A stretch of DNA of 64,000 bases from Hanleya hanleyi (taxonomy: Eukaryota > Mollusca > Polyplacophora > Lepidopleurida > Hanleyidae). Location: NCBI GenBank assembly GCA_036873755.1, contig JAVTVY010051524.1, positions 208,582-272,581 of the forward strand. The letters are read 5' to 3'. Every line of letters starts with the position of its first letter. Position 1 is the first letter of the stretch. The notes under the pieces are model-generated. The model was not told the DNA's origin. It saw nothing but the letters and a program-made list of their open reading frames with translations, and ran no database searches. The translations under genes and the position numbers were made by a program. Positions 58,076 to 64,000 of the stretch are shown here, piece after piece.

Positions 58076-59285
58076 ATATGACCATGGTGCTTGAGTGACA
58101 TATACACCATTAAAACACTTGTAAACTAAGTTAAAATTGAGTTAAAAGAGGTATATGAACAATGCTGTATGTATATAGTGACCTTTGGGCCAATGTACAC
58201 ATGTTCATATTTCATAATAGACAACTTTTATTGTGCAAGGATAAAAAAAAGCTTGTTCCTAATGAACTTTTCGTTTTCTTTTTTTTGTTTGCCATATTTT
58301 TCTCGTATGCTTCATCTACATGTAATTGGTATGACCAGTGTTCTCTGCACGGTATTCAATTTTCTTTTGACAGAATTGACAAAAAACACCTCTAGATGTC
58401 CTAAAGTATCGGCTCCCCGTCAAGTTAAAGATGAATAATTGACTGGTAGAGAATTTAAGTAAGTACTAGGTGTTATTAGAAATGAGCCTCTGCACTCAAC
58501 AAACCATCGACATACCAAAATGTACCGGGTGTCAGGCCAGTGCATTACACTTTTTTTGAGAATATAACTACGACAGAAAGAACTTCTGGCACGTGCTTCG
58601 AAAGTCCTAATTTTGTTGTTTTTTCAATGTTGACTTGTATCGGTGCTTTCCCCACTTGTCAGTGGTATGTTGATAGCAAAATCTCAATAAGAAAACTTTG
58701 GCTAAATGACATCTTCAAGCATATCTGTACAACTTAAATTAAATGGACCTGCTGTAATAAAAAAAGTTGAGCAATACTTATACATACATGTATTAGTAGA
58801 GCAGGATAAGAAACCAAACTGTTCTAAATTTAACCACTCTTTCAAGTAAATTTGAAAAGGCTTTACATGTATGGGGGTTTAATAAAGAGATACCAGTAAT
58901 AACAATCTTTTCTGAACCGGTTATATATTGGAAAGGAGGGTTAGGGGTGGTGTACAGTACTTCTGGCACTGACGAGTATTAAATTAATAAATCATAAGCC
59001 AGTTTAACCATACTCGCCCACAAGGGAATAAATGAGCTTTTATGTGTATGTTCATCAGAATAGAAGACGACACAATAAGTATTGATAATATACATGTACA
59101 TGTAGGCATATAAGAATAATTTGAAAATATTATATTTCTAGTCTGTATTCAATTTATTATGCTGGCCGGGAGATTCATCGACGATGTAGTTTTTGCCGAA
59201 GTAAACCTGTTATACAATTGGATCTTCTAACGATCTTACTACATGTACCATACGAGTACATGTATAAGGTATATTTGCACGACAG
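58076..59285. other. Non-coding sequence, nothing identified
   Basis: AT-rich with repeated acatgta words. The small frames (77, 89 and 65 codons) show no known domain. Confidence 0.5.
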
Positions 59286-59289
59286 AGAT

Positions 59290-60305
59290 CAAAAATGTTA
59301 CCAAACTGTGACACGAGTAGGATTAACCTTTACCAAACTCTGACACGAGTAATATTAACCTACACCAAAATGTCACAGTAATCTTAATCTGTACCAAGCT
59401 GTGACACCAGTAATCGAAATCTCCCACGTTTACCAAAAATGTGATAAAAGTAATCTTCATCTACACCAAAATATACCAGTAATCATCACATGTACCAAAT
59501 AGCCATGAGTAATCATAATTTACACCAAAATGTGATACCAGTAATCTTAACCTGTACCAAACTGTTACGCAAGTAATCTCAATCCTATACTAAATGGACA
59601 TGAGTAATCTCAATCTACAAACTGTCACATAAGTAATCTTAACCAGTAACAAACTATCACACAAGTAATCTTAACCAGTAATGAACTGTGACATGAACAA
59701 TCTCCTTGTACCAAACTGTGACATGAGTAATCTTAACCTACAGCAAACCTTTAACAAACTGTGATAAGTAACCTACATCAAAATGTGATACCAGTAATCC
59801 CAACCGTACACCAAACTGTGACATAAGAAATATCAAGCTAAGTAAAAGGGACAATTAGACTTAAATAGATGGCAGTAATCATATTATAAACCAATATGTG
59901 CAACTAGTATCACACACCAAGGTACAGGTATGTTAATAACGACCTGCACCAGTAATATAGACCAACACGTGACTAAAAGTTCCACCAGTTCCTCTCTACC
60001 AAAATGTGCCATACACCAGTATAGACTAAAATGTAATCCACACCAGTAATCTAGACTAAAATGTGATCCACACCAGAAATCTAGACCAAACTGTGACCTG
60101 CACCAGTAATCCAAACAAAAATGTGACCTACACCAGTAATCCAGACCAAATCGTGGCCTACACCAGTAATCTAGACCAAAATGTGACCTACACCAGTAAT
60201 CTAGACCAAAATGTGACCGGCACCAGTAATCTAGACCAAAATGTGACCTGCACCAGAAACCTACACCAAAATGTGACCTGCACCAGTAATCTACAGCCAG
60301 GTGTG
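59290..60305. repeat. 30-33-bp minisatellite (CACCAGTAATCTAGACCAAA)
   Basis: About 32 units. The right part (60010-60305) is homogeneous at 30 bp, caccagtaatctagaccaaa plus atgtgacctg. The left part is degenerate, with taatcttaacctgtaccaaa plus ctgtgacac. The gradient suggests expansion from the right end. The 85-codon frame at 60063-60320 is a repeat translation. Confidence 0.9.
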
Positions 60306-60649
60306 ATACTTATACTGTAACTAGTGATCATTTAATCACACAAAACTGTAGCAATTGTTTGAGATACACTTCAGATCAGCTTAAACTTCCAATTAGTGAA
60401 CAGTGTTTACGCGCCGTTAGCGTGCCAACGTGCTGGCCTAATCACCAAGACTTATTACACCCCCCCATGATGTGACCGTTGCCGCCACGCGCCGGTAGAA
60501 TATAGTCCGGTCAAACCACTGAACCATTGTGAGCATGTCGGCGGTAAACAAAGGCTCCCCGTTGGCAGATTGCGCGCTAACAGCCTTCACCGCTTAACAC
60601 TGAATTGTTTTCAAAGAGTTCCCCTCTAGCAGTGTACGGCAAGAACACA

Positions 60650-61919
60650 ATCTATTCTACAGTTTAAATTACTGGCTAAGTAATTAAACAAATATATAGA
60701 ATATTTGACTTCAATAAGAATGCTGTAAATGATTATCTATTATTTTTTGTTTGCGCTCCAAGGAAACTCGGCCGTCTTCCACTCTGCCATTTCATTTCTT
60801 TTCAAATGAGACACAGACACTCATTTTGTTGGACGAAAGCGGGATATCGCTTTACCCCGTCCGAGAGAGAATGCACTGTTATGTTTATATTCTCCACTTG
60901 TTTACGCCAAACTTAACGAGATTATTAATCTTTACAGTGTTGTTTTCTTGCTGACAATATAACATCCGTTATACTGTTCGACAGGAAGTATACATTAACA
61001 CATTTGAAATGTTGGTTTTGATGTCGGGGATGCACCATCTATTCTACAGTTTAAATTACTGGCTAAGTAATTAAAAAAATATATAGAATATTTGACTTCA
61101 ATAAGAATGCTGTAAATGATTATCTATTATTTTTTGTTTGCGCTCCAAGGAAACTCGGCCGTCTTGTGAACATTCGGTTGAGACTATGAATAATCTTCAT
61201 TACCAAAAGTTTCCCCAAAGATAAATATATTATCAGAATTCATAAAACGTTGGTGTGTGCAAATTGCGAAGGCCGCCTCCTCTTTCAGAATGGTCAGTAA
61301 AACGGTTGAACGTAACATTTCAAATGAATACAGCTTCGTATAAATTCAGACACGCGGGCGAGTCGAGGTCATAATCGGGGCAACATGCAGTGCTCGGTCA
61401 GACTAGTTGTCTCTTTGGCTTGTCTTGTTACAACCGCCTAACCAAAATATACACAGAAACTCAAAAGATCAATTAGCCCCTTACAGAGAATGACAAATAC
61501 TCCAATTGTATATGCTCTTTATTCGTTACCGCCTGACTGTTAAAGGGTGCACACGAAACTTCCGATGAGAAAATAAGAATTAACATTTATGGCCCACGCA
61601 TTCATTCATCGTTCCAGCTAAATAACAAAAAAGAAACAATAACAGAGATTTCTACATAAACAATAAGTTAATGCCATTTCATTTCTTTTCAAATGAGACA
61701 CAGACGCGCATTTTGTTGGACGAAAGCGGGATATCGCTTTACCCCGTCAGAGAGAGAATGCACTGTTATGTTTATATTCTCCACTTGTTTACGCCAAACT
61801 TAACGAGATTATTAATCTTTACAGTGTTGTTTTCTTGCTGACAATATAACATCCGTTATACTGTTCGACAGGAAGTATACATTAACACATTTGAAATGTT
61901 GGTTTTGATGTCGGGGATG
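60650..61919. repeat. Tandem duplication with internal deletion (A-B / A-X-B)
   Basis: Segment A (129 bp) is at 60650-60778 and 61037-61165, offset 387. Segment B (248 bp) is at 60785-61032 and 61672-61919, offset 887. In the second copy A and B are separated by 506 bp (X, 61166-61671); in the first they are 6 bp apart. Copies differ at very few sites (for example acactcattt versus acgcgcattt), so the event is recent. Confidence 0.93.
61339..61441 (+). other. TATA box and 18-codon leader-like frame
   Basis: cgtataaattcag places a TATA box at 61339-61346. 46 bp after its start comes an ATG (61385), and the frame reads MQCSVRLVVSLACLVTTA before TAA at 61439. The peptide has the profile of a signal peptide (Arg, then a hydrophobic core, then small residues). 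No clear splice donor is seen before the stop. It lies in the X segment that is missing from the first copy of the duplication. Confidence 0.25.
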
Positions 61920-61977
61920 GAGGGAGGGACTTCAGCTATAAATAATGTGGGTCCACTGTTCGTTTTACCATTCTCAC

Positions 61978-62104
61978 CTCGTCTCTCATTACAGAAATCA
62001 CTCAACCTGGTCTTACTGAATATCTCACTTTCTATCGGCAAAACATATTTTTCGTCGTGAATGTACACCAGGATTGCGCCGCAAGAAAACCCTGACGTCA
62101 ACAT
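61978..62104 (-). other. Possible exon with splice donor (minus strand)
   Basis: From an ATG at 62104 the minus strand reads 42 codons (LTSGFSCGAILVYIHDEKYV, later EIFSKTRLSDFCNERR) and then meets acgag|gtgaga, a strong donor, at 61977/61978. tataaata lies at 62126-62133, only 22 bp before the ATG, too close for a normal TATA-to-ATG layout. The mixed amino-acid composition is protein-like. No family is recognised and no second exon was found. Confidence 0.3.
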
Positions 62105-62439
62105 GTTCTTGTCCCACTGATTAAATATTTATACACTGCATAATCCGGTAGTAAAATCCCGGGCATTTACTCTTGAATGGTCAAAATTAACACAATTTGC
62201 AAGAATTTTGAATATATAAAACGAATGACTTGAACTTGCGCATCTGTATGAGAAGCGGCCGTAAGATGAAACTTCCAATAAACAAATACCTATTCTTTAA
62301 TACCAGAAAGCTATTCCGTGAGACGCGCAAGTCTGGGTCAACTTTGAAAGCAGGTGTCCGACGAAGCACAAATTACAATCCATTTTGCAAGCAGTGTTTA
62401 TGATTAAAATAAATCTTAAATCTATTTCCTTTTAAAAAT

Positions 62440-62700
62440 TCGTGCCGATTAATGCCACGTGGACTCCCAACTGATTTTCTTGAGCTCTGTCGCGTGAACG
62501 ATCGCTCGCTAACAAAGCAGCTCACTTCCAGCCATTGTCTGACCATGCTGATAGCGCGCGGCCTGTGTTCAGTCATGTCGACTGACTACATTCAACAGAG
62601 TTAGAACAATGGCCAGCCGATAATCATGTGCATTGGCGCGCTATACCTTTGTGTTGGCGCACTTCGTTTGCGCGCCATGGGTGCGCTAACATTAACCTTT
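62440..62700. other. CpG-rich stretch
   Basis: Many CpG dinucleotides and words such as gcgcgcggcc, ggcgcgctata and gcgcgccatg stand out from the AT-rich background. It could be a promoter region or the subterminal part of the 60.4-62.7-kb element. Confidence 0.5.
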
Positions 62701-62718
62701 CAGCTGATCTGAAGTGTA

Positions 62719-63227
62719 ACTTAACATGGGAAATGATTAATCCAACAACACAGGAAGGACAATTAATGTATGGGTCCTGTCCAGGTGCCCAGTTGATGTG
62801 GTAAGTGGCTCTAACCAAGGTGACAGTGACCTCTCAGTGACCAGATGACCCTGATAACAAGTGTTCAGTCCAGTGTTTAAGGAAGTGATCAGGCATATGA
62901 TATTACCTGATAACATCTGAAGGGGTACTTCCACTATATTTACCTGAAATGAGAGGTGATATGTCAATATATCTGACAGAAGGAGGGACATATTTGGATC
63001 AGTTTTTGGAGGATGAACCTAGACCTCCAGGGTGACATTTATTTTTGTTGTATTTACTACATCGCACACTTCAGTAGTAATGCTTGATGTTACTCTGAGG
63101 ATAGGTAACATTTCTACTGAATCAACCATAAGTTGAATTTCTTTTCCCATTTATGCCATTCAAAACTTTAGTTCATATGTTACACTGGAATAAAAGCTGG
63201 AACAAAAGATAATTGGAATACTCCTCA
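62719..63227. other. Non-coding sequence, nothing identified
   Basis: No exon or repeat is recognised. Confidence 0.5.
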
Positions 63228-63352
63228 AATGGTGAGTGAGCAAGTAGGATGTAACATCGCTTTCAAAAACATTTCCGTCATATCAGGACAGTGCCTACAT
63301 GTGACAGCGGTCCCAATGTGCCCTTTTTTTATAGTGCTGCCTCACTGAACAT
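63228..63352 (-). mobile_element. Truncated SINE copy
   Basis: gtgagtgagcaagtaggatg leads into taacatcgctttcaaaaaca and tttccgtcatatcaggac, the tail and adjoining block of the SINE family. Only ~120 bp can be matched. Confidence 0.65.
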
Positions 63353-63375
63353 ACAGTCACATTATCCTGACAACA

Positions 63376-63644
63376 GGCCAACCAGTGAGTGAGTGAATAT
63401 GATTGAACTATAACTTTCAACTATATTTCAGTCATATCACGACGTTGGGTCCTATCCCTTTTCACACCTGGGAACCACACGGGTGGGGTCTTATTCCTTT
63501 TCACACCCGGGAACCCCACGGGTGCCTCAGTTAGTCGCCTCTTATGACAAGCTGTCTGAGGAGCTGAGGGCTATTCTTACCATGACCTGCGGTGTGCACA
63601 ACGACATCTCAGGTCAATCCCCGAAAGCCCCACAGGGCCAACCA
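63376..63644 (-). mobile_element. SINE copy with probable 9-bp target duplications
   Basis: ggccaacca at 63376-63384 and 63636-63644 flanks 251 bp. Tail first, the element reads gtgagtgagtgaatatgatt, then aactttcaactatatttcag, cacacccgggaaccccacgg (this part internally duplicated), tagtcgcctcttatgacaag, cctattcttaccatgacc and gaaagccccacagggcc. The 60-codon plus frame in it is a shadow. Confidence 0.8.
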
Positions 63645-64000
63645 CTCCTTGATCTATCCTCTTAATGCTGAGAGCCAAGCAAAGAACAACAAGTTTTGTT
63701 TTTCAGTCTTTGTTAGCATTCGGCCCCGGATCTTTTCCATGAACTTAGGTTTGGGAGGGGGTCTATAAATGAAAGTACTCAAAGTACTGATGTCTGGATC
63801 GCCAATAATGGATTTAAAGTTTCAAAACGTTTCAGCTGGCATGTTTCAGTCGATAGCAGATGTATGGATAAATGTGGAGATTTTCTCCAATTTGTGGACG
63901 AGTCTGTTTGGGAAATCACAACTGGAACACAGTTTAGTCTTCAAGGAAGTGAATTTGTGAAGGCGGTTCATTTAGAAATATGCTAGGTCTTCATGGTAAC
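63645..64000. other. Non-coding sequence, nothing identified
   Basis: No recognisable exon. The 63-codon frame at 63769-63960 has no known domain. Confidence 0.45.

Larger units (their letters stand above)
60365..62718. mobile_element. Candidate 2.35-kb element with 17-bp inverted ends
   Basis: tacacttcagatcagct at 60365-60381 is exactly complementary to 62702-62718. Counting from cacttc, the flanks are TA on both sides, compatible with a TA target. The first and last ~250 bp are CpG-rich and share a gcgcgctaac / gttagcg motif (near 60410, 60574, 62636 and 62681). No transposase domain is visible. The interior holds a duplicated segment and two small gene-like frames. A host promoter region that happens to have an inverted pair is the main alternative. 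Confidence 0.5.

Overview
The window looks like a piece of nuclear genome from a marine mollusc. The evidence is AT-rich non-coding sequence, copies of a tRNA-derived SINE whose tail carries the GTGAGTGAGTGA...TTTAACGTCGCTTTCAAC signature common in gastropod and bivalve genomes, the GGGCCATAACTCTG repeat family, frequent ACATGTA words, and no compact bacterial-style genes. The species cannot be named from the sequence. There is no operon, rRNA operon, CRISPR array or intact conserved host gene. Nearly every long open frame lies inside a tandem array.

Layout. 1-2.92 kb: a 37-bp satellite with a 1,813-bp higher-order duplication. 3.0-3.77 kb: a 25-bp array. 4.9-8.2 kb: a GC-rich island with a ~157-bp array, a small intronless TATA-driven gene on the minus strand encoding a broken C2H2 finger protein, CGCCCGTC-type repeats on both sides of it, and a ~195-bp palindrome. 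9.79-13.72 kb: a 48-bp satellite with 284-bp and 1,808-bp higher-order periods. 14.57-14.8 kb: an AT microsatellite. 15.36-15.75 kb: an intact SINE with 14-bp target duplications. 16.6-22.3 kb: degenerate minisatellites carrying two related palindromic MITEs. 23.86-24.47 kb: a ~610-bp palindrome. 27.05-28.36 kb: a Mutator-like element with ~240-bp inverted ends and 9-bp target duplications. 29.9-31.06 kb: a second SINE and a TTAA-type MITE. 31.8-32.4 kb: a 27-bp array. 33.86 kb: a 5S rRNA-derived stretch. 34.4-35.74 kb: an element with short inverted ends and ATAGGAC subterminal repeats. 36.14-36.9 kb: the decayed 3' end of a non-LTR retrotransposon.

37.5-37.7 kb holds a candidate host exon on the minus strand. 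Next come a 133-bp array (40.6-41.2 kb), a 45-bp array (42.0-43.3 kb), an unresolved protein-like patch (45.0-45.5 kb), a 24-bp array (48.2-49.4 kb) and a degenerate ~35-bp array (50.1-51.0 kb). Three blocks of the CATAACTCTG family follow (53.6-58.1 kb; two end in hairpins), then a 30-bp array (59.3-60.3 kb). A region bounded by 17-bp inverted repeats (60.37-62.72 kb) contains an internally deleted tandem duplication and two exon- or leader-like frames. SINE copies close the window (63.2-63.65 kb).

The genes do not form a pathway. The window is a record of satellite expansion and transposon insertion, with one or two possible exons of a host gene. The least explained item is the small C2H2 gene at 7.0-7.66 kb with its own TATA box and flanking repeats. 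Transposon family names are inferred from ends and target duplications, not from database matches.
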